A stretch of DNA of 64,000 bases, taken from Methylocystis sp. SC2 (GTDB lineage: Bacteria; Pseudomonadota; Alphaproteobacteria; Rhizobiales; Beijerinckiaceae). The stretch covers positions 404,501 to 468,500 of the forward strand of contig NC_018485.1 of assembly GCF_000304315.1 (NCBI RefSeq), written 5' to 3'. The position numbers and the translations under genes are program-made. The notes beneath the pieces were generated by a model. It had not been told where the DNA came from, did not search any database, and worked only from the letters and a program-made list of their open reading frames with translations. Positions 35,932-45,480 of the stretch are shown here, piece after piece. Position 1 is the stretch's first letter. Every line of letters starts with the position of its first letter.

Positions 35932-36594
35932 ATGTCGAAAACTCTGTTCACTTCATTATCGAAAGTCGCCGCGCTCGCGTTTCTCTTCGCCGCTCTCGCC
36001 GCGCCGGCCTTGGCGCAACCGGCCAACGTGCTGATTTTCGGCGATAGCCTCACGTCTGGCTTCAACCTTCCCGAGGCGCAAGGATTTCCGGCGCAGCTCA
36101 AACGCCGGCTGCTCGCCGATGGCTATAACGTTGTCGTGTGGAACGGCTCCAACCCCGGCGACACCAGCGCCGACGGCTATTCGCGCATCAACGAGGCGCT
36201 GCAATACAATCCAGATCTCGTCCTTGTCGAGTTCGGCGCCAACGACATGCTGGACCATACCGATCCGCGCGTCACCTACCGCTATCTCGACGCGATCATC
36301 CGCATCTGCAAGGCGCGCGGCGCGCGCGTGATCCTTGCCGGCATGCTCTCGCTGCCGAAGAACGGACCCAATTACATCGTTGGCTTCAACAACATCTATC
36401 CGACTCTCGCGCATAGACATCGCGTCCCGCTCTATACTTTCATGCTGGCCGGAGTCTATGGTCACCCGGCGCTCATGCAGAGCGACAACGAGCACCCCAA
36501 CGCGCTTGGCACGGCAGTCATGGTGGCGGGCGTCGCGCCCCTGATCGAGGCCAATCTACGCCAGCTCCGTCTCGTCGCTCACGAGGCGCGCTAG
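35932..36594 (+). CDS. SGNH-hydrolase arylesterase (TesA-like), secreted
   Basis: This 220-residue protein has a signal peptide (about 1-28, ending ALA). The SGNH blocks are all present: block I IFGDSLTSGFNLP (nucleophile Ser in GDSL), block II Gly in WNGSNPGDTS, block III GANDML and block V DNEHPNALG with the Asp-His pair. It is a periplasmic esterase/thioesterase of the TesA/TAP type. The ATG has a GGAGGTGAGG ribosome site. The natural substrate is unknown. Usual relatives sit next to an ABC-transporter ATPase gene, which is absent here. Confidence 0.9.
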   Translation: MSKTLFTSLSKVAALAFLFAALAAPALAQPANVLIFGDSLTSGFNLPEAQGFPAQLKRRLLADGYNVVVWNGSNPGDTSADGYSRINEALQYNPDLVLVEFGANDMLDHTDPRVTYRYLDAIIRICKARGARVILAGMLSLPKNGPNYIVGFNNIYPTLAHRHRVPLYTFMLAGVYGHPALMQSDNEHPNALGTAVMVAGVAPLIEANLRQLRLVAHEAR

Positions 36595-36819
36595 CCTCCG
36601 ACCGATCGCTCGCCGCAGACGCTTCGCCGTCATCGGACCGCCGTTCGACGCATCGACGCTTCGTCGGCGGCGGGTCGCGGCGACTCTGTCGCGGCAACAC
36701 GAGAGACACATTGCAGAAAATCGCCCAAGCCGCGGCTCTGCTAAACACGGTGGGCACTCAGATCGTGCGTTCAGCGACAGGCGCCGCTTCCAAGCGGCGG
36801 ACGTCTGCCGCCAACTTGA

Positions 36820-36846
36820 GGCGGGCTCTTCGCAGCCCGCCTTTTT
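36820..36846 (+). terminator. Rho-independent terminator, probable end of a small RNA
   Basis: GGCGGGCT and AGCCCGCC form an 8 bp stem with a CTTCGC loop, followed by TTTTT (36842-36846). It lies about 225 bp after the arylesterase stop. Just upstream are more hairpins (CGCCGCTT-CC-AAGCGGCG at 36782-36799, and GGCGG/CCGCC around 36795-36812). The unassigned space 36595-36896 may therefore hold a structured RNA, or a long 3' UTR. Confidence 0.65.
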
Positions 36847-36896
36847 CTCCTGACCGGCGGCTCGACCGCGTCGCCGGCCAAGGTTGGGGAAGGCCT

Positions 36897-37187
36897 GTGC
36901 TCAAATTGCAAGATTTTATGTTCAGCGAGGATGATGCGCAGGCGAGACATTACCGCGATGGTCGCTCGTATCATCTTTGGGAAGCGCGCCACCTCACGGA
37001 AGTCATCAGCGTTTACGTCGCGCGCACAGCGATACGCGACATGTCTGGTCCCGACCGCGGCGAGGGTCGAGAGCGCCTATTGAGATCGCGAAAAAAAATT
37101 CAGGAGGCGGCGAACAGAAAATGGCGGCCTGGAGACGACCGGGTCTTTCTTGAGGAGAGCGATTTTTTGTTCTCGCCTGACATTTAA
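36897..37187 (+). CDS. Small cytoplasmic protein, unknown
   Basis: From GTG 36897, behind GGGGAAGG, the product has 96 residues: VLKLQDFMFSEDDAQARHYR at the start, then SYHLWEARHLTEVISVYVAR and a charged C-terminal half with EGRERLLRSRKKIQEAAN. There is no signal peptide. A TTG-started reading from 36711 would run through the terminator at 36820, which argues for the GTG start. I do not recognise the family. Confidence 0.5.
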   Translation: MLKLQDFMFSEDDAQARHYRDGRSYHLWEARHLTEVISVYVARTAIRDMSGPDRGEGRERLLRSRKKIQEAANRKWRPGDDRVFLEESDFLFSPDI

Positions 37188-37363
37188 AAATTGAATTGAG
37201 GACGAGGCCCGCTGCGCGCCCGCTGATCATTCATGATCGGGGCATAATCCTCGCGGCGCCACAAACTTCGTCGCTGAGCGGTCGCCGATCGCCCTTTCCT
37301 GTCCGGCGCTCTGCTATTATCCCGAGAGCGCGCCAATGATGCGCCCGGACGATGGAGGGGACG

Positions 37364-37624
37364 ATGCGGATATTTCGGCTGGCGGTTCTTCTGCCCCTTG
37401 CGCCCGTGTTTGTTTCCCCGGCGTCGGCGCAGGCCACGGCCGCGGACATTGTCGCGGCGCATATTCGAAGCCAGGGATATCCCTGCGATGCGCCGCAAGC
37501 GGCAAAGCGCGACTCTCGTGCTTCCAGACCGGACGAGCAGGTCTGGGTGCTGACCTGCGCGAACGCCCGCTACCGCGTGCGTTTGGTCCCCGATATGGCC
37601 GCGGCAGTCGAGCAAATTCATTAA
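37364..37624 (+). CDS. Small secreted protein, unknown
   Basis: The ATG at 37364, behind GAGGGG, gives 86 residues. A signal peptide (about 1-22, ending ASA) leaves a mature domain of about 64 residues. Two Cys lie near GYPCDAP and LTCANAR and could form a disulfide. The end RYRVRLVPDMAAAVEQIH recalls short periplasmic proteins of Hyphomicrobiales that carry one such disulfide. Function unknown. Confidence 0.6.
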   Translation: MRIFRLAVLLPLAPVFVSPASAQATAADIVAAHIRSQGYPCDAPQAAKRDSRASRPDEQVWVLTCANARYRVRLVPDMAAAVEQIH

Positions 37625-37812
37625 GGCGACGCAGATTGCCCGTCGCGCGGCGGCCGCGCTTTGGCGAAGACCCCGCGCTCGGGATCGTGTGACGCCGGGG
37701 CGCTCGGATTTTCGCCTCACGGCTCGGCGCGCGCCGCCACCGGCGTTCTCTTGCCATCGCGCCGGGGCTTTGGCATATGTCTTTCGCGCTTCGCCCCATT
37801 ATGCGGGCGCAT

Positions 37813-37902
37813 GGAGACGTGGCCGAGAGGCTGAAGGCGACGGTTTGCTAAATCGTTATAGGGGAAACCCTATCGTGGGTTCGAATCCCACCGTCTCCGC
37901 CA
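37813..37902 (+). tRNA. tRNA-Ser (GCT)
   Basis: A 90 base class II tRNA. Acceptor GGAGACG pairs with CGTCTCC, anticodon arm CGGTTTGCTAAATCG carries GCT, a long variable arm (TATAGGGGAAACCCTATC) is followed by the T arm with GGTTCGAATCC. The discriminator is G and CCA is encoded. Confidence 0.97.
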
Positions 37903-38016
37903 GTCGATATTGTCCCGCCGCGCCTGCGCATCGACGGCTCCAGCGGGCGTCGATTGCTCCCGCGTCGCGCCGCGGACGAATGAGCGCATCCCTCCGCCGC
38001 TACGTCGAAGCGAGTC

Positions 38017-38400
38017 TCACAGGATCGCGAGATAGGCGCTGAACGCGGCGATGGTGAGCAGCAGCAGGGCGAGGAAAAACAGGCTGACGCGCGTCGCGCG
38101 CGCCGTATAGGGCTCCTCGCGCGCGAGCAACCGAGCGGTATGAATAAAACGGATGGTCGAAATCACGATCAGCATGACGCCAGCGCCGATGAGCGCCTCG
38201 CCTCCGTAACGGCCCGCCGGATGTTCCAAACGATGGATGTGCAGTCGCTCGGCGTCGACGGTCACCGCGCCGGCGATGGTCGACAGGAAGAGATTGAATC
38301 GCTCAATAACGAAGCCGAGAGCGATGACCGCAATGCCTGTCCGAACCCAAGCGAGGAAGGTCCGCTCATTGGCCGCGATATTGGTGTAATCGCGAATCAT
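38017..38400 (-). CDS. DUF202 (YidH-like) inner-membrane protein
   Basis: From the ATG at 38400 the protein has 127 residues. It begins MIRDYTNIAANERTFLAWV, the DUF202 signature in which the conserved NERTFLAW(V)RT precedes the first membrane span. Three spans lie at about 19-36, 68-87 and 106-126. The function of YidH/DUF202 is not settled. It is divergent from hflK with about 115 bp between starts. Confidence 0.85.
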   Translation of the reverse strand: MIRDYTNIAANERTFLAWVRTGIAVIALGFVIERFNLFLSTIAGAVTVDAERLHIHRLEHPAGRYGGEALIGAGVMLIVISTIRFIHTARLLAREEPYTARATRVSLFFLALLLLTIAAFSAYLAIL

Positions 38401-38516
38401 GCCTCTCTCCTCCGCGCGAGCGCCGCGCCCCGCGTCATTGCCGCAGCGCCGGCGAATGCCTATAACATTGCCAAGCGCGGCGGGAGCGCCGCTCATTCCT
38501 CTTAATGCGAGACGAC

Positions 38517-39656
38517 ATGCCCTGGAGCGATCAAGGCGGGCCGCGTAATCAAAATAACAATCCGTGGGGTCAGCCCGGAGGTCCCTGGGGTCAGGGCTCC
38601 GGCGGGCAGCCGCCGGACCTCGAGGAGATGCTGCGCCGAAGCCAGGAGGGGCTGAAACAGATTCTGCCGAGCGGATTCGGCGGACGCGGGCTTGCGATAC
38701 TCGTGCTGGTCGCCGTGCTCGCCTGGCTGCTTTCCGGGCTTTACACCGTCGGCCCCAATGAGATCGGCCTCAACCTGATCTTCGGCAAATATATGGGAAA
38801 GACCCAGGCCGGCCTGAACTACAATCTTCCAGGTCCGATCGGATCCGTCGTCAAGCTTGCGGTTACCGATCGTAACATCACCGACGTCGGGTTCCGCGAA
38901 GAGCCGAACGTCGTCTCCGATGGGCGTCGCCGGGGGTCGGTCTCCGCGCCTCGAGGGCCGGAAGCGCCTGAAGAAAGCCTGATGCTGACCGGCGACGAGA
39001 ACATCGCCGACGTCAAGTTTCGCGTCATCTGGCAAATTGATCCGGCGAAGCCGGAAGACTACGCCTTCAACGTCGCCAATCAGGCGGGAACCGTGAAGGC
39101 CGTGGCCGAAAGCGCCATGCGCGAGATCGTCGGCCAAACGCAGATTCAAAAGATTCTGACCGCCGATCGCAAGTTGATCGAGCCCGCCAGTCAGGCCTTG
39201 ATGCAGAAGGTGCTCGACGACTATCACGCCGGCGTGCTGGTGCTGCAGGTGCTCCTGCTGTCGGTCGATCCGCCGCAGCAGGTGATCGCGGCCTTTCGCG
39301 ACGTGACCGCCGCCCAGCAGGATCTGCAGCGTCTCGGCAACGAGGCCGAAGCATACGCCAACCGCGTTGTTCCGGAAGCGCGCGGCGGCGCCGCCCGCAT
39401 TCTGCAGGAGGCTGAAGCCTACCGCGAACAGATCGTCGCCGAGGCGCGCGGCCAAGCGTCGCGTTTCGAGCAGATTTACGCTCAATATAAAAACGCGCCC
39501 GCGATCACCCGCCAGCGTCTCTATCTTGAAACCATGGAGCGCGTGCTGGGCGGCTCGGAGAAAGTCATTCTCGACGATCCATCGAAAGCCGGCGGCGGCG
39601 TGACGCCGTTCGTGCCCCTGCCCGCCTTTACGCCCTTCCAGGGAGGCCGCAAATGA
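38517..39656 (+). CDS. hflK: HflK, FtsH-modulating membrane protein
   Basis: HflK and HflC form a large cage around FtsH in the inner membrane and restrain its proteolysis. The 379-residue product starts with the Gly/Asn/Pro-rich leader (PWSDQGGPRNQNNNPWG) typical of HflK. One membrane span lies at about 55-73, then the SPFH domain (TVGPNEIGLNLIFGKYM onward) and a long helix (about 255-320). The ATG at 38517 is chosen because HflK proteins start MPW. It overlaps hflC by 4 bp. An Arg-rich insertion (SDGRRRGSVSAPRG) interrupts the SPFH strand region. Confidence 0.94.
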   Translation: MPWSDQGGPRNQNNNPWGQPGGPWGQGSGGQPPDLEEMLRRSQEGLKQILPSGFGGRGLAILVLVAVLAWLLSGLYTVGPNEIGLNLIFGKYMGKTQAGLNYNLPGPIGSVVKLAVTDRNITDVGFREEPNVVSDGRRRGSVSAPRGPEAPEESLMLTGDENIADVKFRVIWQIDPAKPEDYAFNVANQAGTVKAVAESAMREIVGQTQIQKILTADRKLIEPASQALMQKVLDDYHAGVLVLQVLLLSVDPPQQVIAAFRDVTAAQQDLQRLGNEAEAYANRVVPEARGGAARILQEAEAYREQIVAEARGQASRFEQIYAQYKNAPAITRQRLYLETMERVLGGSEKVILDDPSKAGGGVTPFVPLPAFTPFQGGRK

Positions 39657-40579
39657 AGTCCGGCCTTCTCTTCGCGCTCGCCGTGGCGCTCCTTATCGGC
39701 GTCATCGCCGTCGGCGGAGCCCTCTTCACCGTTTCGCAAACCGAACAGGCGGTGGTGCTGCGCTTTGGCGAACCTGTGGCGGGGCGCGGCCTCATCACCG
39801 AGCCTGGCCTCCACTTCAAGTTTCCGCTTGTCGAAAATGTCGTCACCTTCGACAACCGCATTCTCGACGTTGAGAGCCCGAATCTGGAAGTGCTCGCCGC
39901 GGACAATCAGCGACTCGAGGTCGACAGCTTCATCCGCTATCGCATCGTCGACGCGCTGCGGTTCTATCAGACCGTCAACAGCGTCATGGGCGCGAACAAT
40001 CAGCTTGGTTCGGTGTTGAACTCGGCCGTCCGACGCGTGCTGAGCGAAGCCAACCAGCAGCAGATCGTGCGCGACGAGCGCGCCGGGCTGATGGTGAAGA
40101 TCAAGGAGCAGGCGGACCGCGAGGCGCGAAAATTCGGCGTGCAGGTCGTCGACGCGCGCATTCGCCGCGTCGATCTCCCGCAGCAGATCTCCGAAAAGGT
40201 TTTCGGGCGCATGCAGACCGAGCGCCAGCGCGAGGCCGCCGAATATCGCGCCCAGGGTTCCGAGCAGGCGCAAAAAATCACCGCCAGGGCCGATCGCGAC
40301 GTTATTGTGCTGAAAGCCGAAGCCCAACAGAAGGCCGACCAGATGAAGGGCGAAGGCGACGCCGAGCGCAACCGCATCTTCGCCGAAGCTTTCGGCCGGG
40401 ATCCGGATTTCTTCGCTTTCTATCGGTCGATGCAAGCCTATGAGAGCGCGTTCAAGCCGGGAGAGACGCGATTCTTGATCAGTCCGCGTTCGGAGTTCTT
40501 CCGTTTTTTCTCAGCTCCGGAGGCGAGCGCCGCGCCGAGCGCGGACCAATCCGAACCGGAGCGAAACCCAAAAAAATGA
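39653..40579 (+). CDS. hflC: HflC, FtsH-modulating membrane protein
   Basis: This 308-residue partner of HflK has an N-terminal span (about 4-25), the SPFH phrases VSQTEQAVVLRFGEPV and DNRILDVESPNLEVLAADNQ, and a helical stretch (about 175-240) with AEAQQKADQMKGEGDAERN. The C-terminal region FYRSMQAYESAF and FLISPRSEFFRFF are HflC hallmarks. It overlaps hflK and precedes a DegP-type protease by 63 bp, the standard alphaproteobacterial hflKC-degP block for membrane quality control. ftsH itself is 12 kb away. Confidence 0.95.
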   Translation: MKSGLLFALAVALLIGVIAVGGALFTVSQTEQAVVLRFGEPVAGRGLITEPGLHFKFPLVENVVTFDNRILDVESPNLEVLAADNQRLEVDSFIRYRIVDALRFYQTVNSVMGANNQLGSVLNSAVRRVLSEANQQQIVRDERAGLMVKIKEQADREARKFGVQVVDARIRRVDLPQQISEKVFGRMQTERQREAAEYRAQGSEQAQKITARADRDVIVLKAEAQQKADQMKGEGDAERNRIFAEAFGRDPDFFAFYRSMQAYESAFKPGETRFLISPRSEFFRFFSAPEASAAPSADQSEPERNPKK

Positions 40580-40642
40580 TCCGCAAGCGCGCGCGTTGAG
40601 CCGCGCCCGGGCATATTTGTCCCTCGACAGGAGACATAACGC

Positions 40643-42130
40643 ATGACGTCCGCACTTCGTCGCGCCGCGAGAGCGATCCTCGCGACCGCGCCCGCACTCT
40701 ACCTCGTCATCGCTCCGGCGCAGGCGAAAGGTCCCGATTCGCTTTCAGAACTCTCCGGCCAGGTCTCGGACGCCGTGGTCAACATTTCCGCAACCACGGT
40801 GGATGCGAAACGCAGCTCCCGTAACGACGGCCCCAACCTGCCGCCTGGAGTCGGGCCGGGCGCGCCCTTTGACGATCTCTTCGAGGAGTTCTTCCGGCGG
40901 CGCGGCCAGGGAATGCCGGAGCTGCCGCGTCAGCGCAGATCGAGTTCGCTCGGCTCCGGCTTCGTGATCGATCCCTCCGGCATCGTGATCACCAACAACC
41001 ATGTCATCGCCGACGCCAATGAGGTGACGGTGATCCTCAACGACGGCCAGAAGCTCAAGGCGGAAGTCCTGGGCAAGGACCAGAAAGTCGACGTCGCGGT
41101 TCTGAAGGTGAAGCCGGAAAAACCGCTGAAAGCGGTCAAGTTCGGCGACAGCGACAAGGCGAAGGTGGGCGACTGGGTGCTCGCCGTCGGCAACCCGTTC
41201 GGACTCGGCGGCTCGGTGACGGCCGGCATCGTTTCGGCGCGCAACCGCAATATCGATAGCGGTCCATACGACAACTACATTCAGACCGACGCTTCCATCA
41301 ACAAGGGGAACTCCGGCGGACCGCTGTTCAACATGGACGGCGAAGTCATCGGCATCAACACCGCGATCCTGTCGCCATCGGGCGGCTCGGTCGGCATCGG
41401 TTTCGCGACGCCGGCGAACACCGTGGAGCCCGTCATCGAGCAGTTGAAGGCGTTCGGCGAGACCCGCCGCGGCTGGCTCGGGGTCCGTATCCAGAATATC
41501 GACGACGCCATCGCTGAAACGCTCAACCTCGGCGCGACGCGCGGCGCGCTTGTCGCCGGCGTCGACGACAAGGGCCCGTCCAAACCGGCGGGGCTGAAGG
41601 TCGGCGACGTGATCGTGAAATTCGACGGCAAGCCGATCAAGGAGTCGCGCGACCTGCCCAAGCTCGTCGCCGCGACTCCGGTCGGCAAGGATGTCGAACT
41701 CGTCGTCGTTCGCGGCGGCAAGGAGCAGACCAAAATCGTCAAGCTCGGCCGGCTTGAGGATGGGGAGAAGGTCGCGTCAAAGGACGGCGACGACAAGGAG
41801 AAGTCCGAAGGCGGCGGCGACGGGTCGTCGCAGAGCGTGCTGGGACTGGAACTGTCGCGTCTGTCGGATGCGTTGAGGACGCGCTATCAGATCAAGGACA
41901 CCGTCAAGGGCGGCGTCGTCATCATCGCCGTCGATCCGCGGTCGGAGGCGGCCGAGAAACGCCTGCAGGCGGGCGAGGTGCTGCTTGAGGTCAATCAGGA
42001 AGCGGTGAGCGATCCGGCGGACGTGCTCAAGAAAATCAAAAGCCTGAAAGGCGCGGGCAAGAAGACGGCGCTGCTGATCGTCGCGAACGGCCAGGGCGAC
42101 GCGCATTTCGTGGCGTTGCCGGTGGAGTGA
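40643..42130 (+). CDS. DegP/MucD-type periplasmic serine protease (Do family)
   Basis: The 495-residue protease has a signal peptide (about 1-28, ending AQA). The trypsin-like domain carries His in IVITNNHVI, Asp in KVDVAVLKV and Ser in NKGNSGGPLFNMDG. PDZ1 is at about 270-370 and PDZ2 at about 395-490. Between the PDZ domains lies a Lys/Asp/Glu/Ser-rich linker. Do proteases degrade or refold misfolded envelope proteins. The gene follows hflKC, and the ATG has an AGGAGA site. Several Do paralogues are usual in this group, so a specific symbol is not certain. Confidence 0.93.
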   Translation: MTSALRRAARAILATAPALYLVIAPAQAKGPDSLSELSGQVSDAVVNISATTVDAKRSSRNDGPNLPPGVGPGAPFDDLFEEFFRRRGQGMPELPRQRRSSSLGSGFVIDPSGIVITNNHVIADANEVTVILNDGQKLKAEVLGKDQKVDVAVLKVKPEKPLKAVKFGDSDKAKVGDWVLAVGNPFGLGGSVTAGIVSARNRNIDSGPYDNYIQTDASINKGNSGGPLFNMDGEVIGINTAILSPSGGSVGIGFATPANTVEPVIEQLKAFGETRRGWLGVRIQNIDDAIAETLNLGATRGALVAGVDDKGPSKPAGLKVGDVIVKFDGKPIKESRDLPKLVAATPVGKDVELVVVRGGKEQTKIVKLGRLEDGEKVASKDGDDKEKSEGGGDGSSQSVLGLELSRLSDALRTRYQIKDTVKGGVVIIAVDPRSEAAEKRLQAGEVLLEVNQEAVSDPADVLKKIKSLKGAGKKTALLIVANGQGDAHFVALPVE

Positions 42131-42193
42131 TGAATGCCTCTTCCGCCTGCGGCGGGAGAGGCGTTCGACCGGAAGGGAGAAGGCGGGAGGCTG

Positions 42194-43096
42194 TCACTCG
42201 ACAAACTCCTCGCGCCTATAGCCCTGCGCGTAGAGCGCCGCGGTGAGATCGGCATGGTCGACGCGCGCATCCGCCGCCTGCGCCACTTTCGGCTTGGCGT
42301 GAAAGGCGACGCCGAGGCCCGCCTCGCGCAGCATGCCGAGATCATTGGCGCCGTCGCCGATCGCCAGCGTCATATGCTGCGACAGCCCTCGCGCCTCGCG
42401 CAATTCGACAAGCGCCGCGCGCTTGGCTTCGCTTCCCAGGATCGGCGCGACGACCGCGCCCGTCAGCGCGCCTTCGGCGATTGCGAGACGATTGGCGCGC
42501 GTCTCGTCAAAGCCGATGCGCTCGGCGACGGGCTCTGTGAATTGCGTGAAGCCGCCCGATACGAGCGCCGTATGGGCGCCATGCGCCCGCATGGTGCGCA
42601 CAAGCTGTCGCGCGCCGGGCGTCAGAGTGATGCGCGTCAGCAGCGTCTCGATCTGCGCGAGGGTCACGCCCGCGAGCAGCGCGACCCGCTCCCGCAAGGC
42701 GCCCTCGAACGCCACCTCGCCGCGCATGGCGCGCTCGGTGATCGCCGCGACATGCTCGCGCAAGCCGACGAGGTCGGCGAGCTCGTCGACGCACTCCTGC
42801 CCGATCATGGTCGAATCCATGTCGGCGACCAGCAGTTTCTTGCGCCGGCCCGTCGTCGGCTGAACGATGACGTCGATCGGATCGTCCGCGACCGCCACCT
42901 GCAGCCGCGCGCGCAGGTCGGCGAGGTCATGCCCCGCCCCCGACAGGAACGCGTCAACGGCAAGATCTGGCGCGAGCCAGTCACGCCCCGCGTCGATCAA
43001 TCCAGCGTCGTAGAGCGCGCCCGACACCGCGCGTTCGTTGAGCGCCGCGCCCCGTCCGGCGACGAAGGTCGCGACGTAGCCGATGGGCTTTGACAT
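42194..43096 (-). CDS. serB: Phosphoserine phosphatase
   Basis: SerB releases serine from phosphoserine. From the ATG at 43096 there are 300 residues: an N-terminal ACT-like domain of about 75 residues, then the HAD core with [20 protein letters not shown] (about 86-105, nucleophile Asp in DMDST). SGGFTQF at about 181-187 is motif II, and the Lys and [10 protein letters not shown] near 246-255 complete the site. Length and domain order are those of the E. coli-type enzyme. A GTG two codons earlier is an alternative start. It is divergent from miaA with about 27 bp between starts, so their promoters overlap. Confidence 0.95.
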   Translation of the reverse strand: MSKPIGYVATFVAGRGAALNERAVSGALYDAGLIDAGRDWLAPDLAVDAFLSGAGHDLADLRARLQVAVADDPIDVIVQPTTGRRKKLLVADMDSTMIGQECVDELADLVGLREHVAAITERAMRGEVAFEGALRERVALLAGVTLAQIETLLTRITLTPGARQLVRTMRAHGAHTALVSGGFTQFTEPVAERIGFDETRANRLAIAEGALTGAVVAPILGSEAKRAALVELREARGLSQHMTLAIGDGANDLGMLREAGLGVAFHAKPKVAQAADARVDHADLTAALYAQGYRREEFVE

Positions 43097-43123
43097 CTCC
43101 ACCGTTTCAGCGGCAATAGCGCC

Positions 43124-44065
43124 ATGCGCGCACGCGCCATTCTCATTGCAGGTCCAACGGCTTCGGGCAAGTCCGCGCTCGCGCTCGCGCTCGCGCGCCG
43201 TCGGCGCGGCGCGATCGTCAACGCCGATTCAATGCAAGTCTATCGCGACCTGCGGATCGTCACCGCGCGCCCGACGATCGAGGAGGAAGCCGCCGCGCCG
43301 CATCTTCTCTTCGGCCATGTCGATGCGGCGATCAACTATTCCGTCGGACGCTGGCTCGACGATCTCGCCCGCGTTCTGCGCGATCTCGATGCGCGCGAAC
43401 TGACGCCGATTCTCGTCGGCGGCACGGGGATGTATTTCCGGGCCGCGCTTTACGGGCTTTCGGACATTCCGGCCGTCCCCGGCGACGTGCGCGAAGCCAT
43501 GCGCGCATGGGCGCAGGACAAGACCCCGCAGCAGCTCCATGCCGAACTCGCCGCGCGCGACCCGGCGACGGCCGCGGCGCTGCGCAAGACCGATCCGCAG
43601 CGGCTGCTGCGGGCGTTGGAAGTCCTGGAGGCGACCGGCAAGCCGCTCGTCTCATTCCAAGGTCCGCGCAGCCCGCCGCTCCTGAACGCGTCGGAATGCG
43701 CCGCCTTTTTCCTCGCGCCCGAACGGGAGACGCTTTACGCGCGCATCGACGCGCGCTTCGAGAGGATGACGCAAACGGGCGCGCTCGACGAGATCGCGGC
43801 GCTCAAGGCGCGCGGCCTCGATCCCGCATTGCCCGCGATGCGCGCGCATGGCGTCCCGCATCTCATCGCTTATCTCGACGGGCGGCGGACGCTTGCGGAA
43901 GCGATTTCGCGCAGTCAGCTCGATACGCGCCGTTACGCCAAACGGCAGTTCACCTTCGCGCGCCACCAGCTCCCGAGCTTCGAATGGATTGCGGGCGAAG
44001 CGCCGCTGGGCGACGTCGAAGACGCGCTCAGCTCATGCGCGCGACCCACATCTGGAACAGGGTGA
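43124..44065 (+). CDS. miaA: tRNA dimethylallyltransferase
   Basis: MiaA adds the isopentenyl group to A37 of tRNAs that read UNN codons. The 313-residue product has the P-loop [17 protein letters not shown] at about 7-23, the family motif [11 protein letters not shown] near 33-43, [13 protein letters not shown] at about 102-114, and the tRNA-binding [16 protein letters not shown] at about 267-282. All are intact. Its end overlaps the end of the convergent DUF155 gene by 38 bp. hfq, a common neighbour, is not here. Confidence 0.95.
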   Translation: MRARAILIAGPTASGKSALALALARRRRGAIVNADSMQVYRDLRIVTARPTIEEEAAAPHLLFGHVDAAINYSVGRWLDDLARVLRDLDARELTPILVGGTGMYFRAALYGLSDIPAVPGDVREAMRAWAQDKTPQQLHAELAARDPATAAALRKTDPQRLLRALEVLEATGKPLVSFQGPRSPPLLNASECAAFFLAPERETLYARIDARFERMTQTGALDEIAALKARGLDPALPAMRAHGVPHLIAYLDGRRTLAEAISRSQLDTRRYAKRQFTFARHQLPSFEWIAGEAPLGDVEDALSSCARPTSGTG

Positions 44066-44852
44066 GGACGATCTCCATCGCGATCAATATGATGATCGTC
44101 CACTCGAGCCGAACGGAACGCGCCGCGTCGATGAGATCGGTCAGCGCGCGCGCGGTCTCGCCGATCACGTCGATCTTGGCGTTGAGCGTGCGCGCCCGCG
44201 GCGTAAGTTCGTACTCATCCTCGAGACGCGCATAGAGCCTTTCAAGGTCAGGCCGATCCCAGAGCACATCCGGCTTGTCGTCGACGGCGACGCGGCCCGA
44301 GACGCGGTGCCGCACGAGCAGAGTCTGGCCCATGAGCTCCAACATGGATTTACGCTTCCATGGCGGGCTGCCCCTCGCCGCAAGCTCGGCCGCGAAGGGC
44401 TCGATCGTATCGAAAACGGCGTTGACGCGGCGCTCGTCGCGCGCGAGGGCGACGCTTTTCGCCAGAACATCGGCGATCACCAGCAACCGTGCTTCGGAAA
44501 GGTCCTTTACGGCGAGGCGTCCGTCCGGCAGCGCCTTCTCCTCGCCGTCCGGCGTCGCTTCGATGACCAGCGTCTCGTCGTCGCCCCGCGACGCGCCCGC
44601 AACGCGAAGGCCGATCTTTTTGACGATCTCATCCTCCTCCAGCGGCGAAAGGCCGAAGAGAACGGCGACGCCGAAGCGGTAGAGCACGGCGAATCCGCTC
44701 TGCCCGGCGTGGAAGGCGAGCGGCGCCGTCGAAACGAGATCCGCCCGTTCGAGCCCGTCGGTGTCGATCCGCTCCCCAAGCAGCAGGGCGCGCGCCGTCA
44801 GCGCCTGCCGGCTGATCGCGGTCGTCGCGGGCGAATTTATCGTTTCGACCAT
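44028..44852 (-). CDS. DUF155 (RMD1/Sif2-like) membrane protein
   Basis: From the ATG at 44852 the protein has 274 residues. A soluble domain of about 235 residues carries the DUF155 features [20 protein letters not shown] and a [16 protein letters not shown] segment. A long amphipathic helix is followed by a single C-terminal span (about 252-268), which would anchor it with the bulk in the cytoplasm. Eukaryotic relatives (RMD1, RMND1) act on mitochondrial translation; a bacterial role is not established. It lies between convergent miaA and divergent fdxA. Confidence 0.82.
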   Translation of the reverse strand: MVETINSPATTAISRQALTARALLLGERIDTDGLERADLVSTAPLAFHAGQSGFAVLYRFGVAVLFGLSPLEEDEIVKKIGLRVAGASRGDDETLVIEATPDGEEKALPDGRLAVKDLSEARLLVIADVLAKSVALARDERRVNAVFDTIEPFAAELAARGSPPWKRKSMLELMGQTLLVRHRVSGRVAVDDKPDVLWDRPDLERLYARLEDEYELTPRARTLNAKIDVIGETARALTDLIDAARSVRLEWTIIILIAMEIVLTLFQMWVARMS

Positions 44853-44973
44853 TTGCTGACCTTGTGGGTTGCACGCGCAATTATATCTCTGACGCGCGCC
44901 CTCGTTCTGCTCGCCTTGCGTGACGCTGGCAAAAAAGCTAGCAAGCGGCAAGGTCGCGGGAGAGATCACCCTT

Positions 44974-45312
44974 ATGACTTATGTCGTCACGGAAAACTGC
45001 ATCAAGTGCAAGTATATGGACTGTGTTGAAGTGTGTCCGGTGGACTGTTTCTACGAAGGCGAGAATATGCTGGTGATCCATCCGGACGAGTGCATCGACT
45101 GCGGCGTCTGCGAACCCGAGTGCCCGGCGAACGCCATCAAGCCCGATACGGAAGAGAATCTCGAACAGTGGCTGCAACTTAACGCCGAGATGGCGCAGAA
45201 CTGGCCCAACATCACCATCAAGCGGGAGCCGCCCTCCGACGCCAAGGAATGGGACGGCAAGCCGGACAAATTCGAGCAATTCTTTTCGCCGGAGGCTGGC
45301 GAGGGAGACTGA
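44974..45312 (+). CDS. fdxA: Seven-iron ferredoxin FdxA
   Basis: This 112-residue ferredoxin has the pattern of FdxA with one [3Fe-4S] and one [4Fe-4S] cluster. The first Cys group is [19 protein letters not shown] (Cys at 9, 12, 17, 21 and 25) and the second [18 protein letters not shown] (Cys at 40, 43, 46 and 50). A C-terminal extension of about 55 residues ([15 protein letters not shown] and onward) is normal. The ATG at 44974 sits right before the conserved TYVVTENC. It may supply electrons to a biosynthetic or nitrogen/sulfur enzyme; the partner is unknown. Confidence 0.95.
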   Translation: MTYVVTENCIKCKYMDCVEVCPVDCFYEGENMLVIHPDECIDCGVCEPECPANAIKPDTEENLEQWLQLNAEMAQNWPNITIKREPPSDAKEWDGKPDKFEQFFSPEAGEGD

Positions 45313-45451
45313 ACAGCGTTCAACGCCGATTTGGCGCCTAACTTGCACATGATGAGTTTCCACATCCTTAATTTATCTAAAACGTCAGAACCCATAGTAA
45401 GTTAGCGTCGTTCGCGGCCTCGGCGCGGGCGCCGCTCGCGCGCATATGCCT

Positions 45452-45480
45452 TTGATTTTCACGCTTGGGCGTGTTATAAA
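45452..45480 (+). promoter_or_regulatory. Sigma-70 promoter of carD
   Basis: TTGATT (45452-45457), a 17 bp spacer and TATAAA (45475-45480) make a good housekeeping promoter. It lies in the unassigned stretch 45313-45725 between fdxA and carD. Transcription from near 45487 would give a leader of about 240 bases. In that leader, AGCCGC (45619-45624) can pair with GCGGCT (45640-45645), followed by four T, a possible attenuation hairpin. Confidence 0.65.

Noticed and set aside
36711..36896. N-terminal extension of the small protein at 36897
   Set aside because: It would start at TTG and run across a strong terminator; the GTG at 36897 with GGGGAAGG is better.
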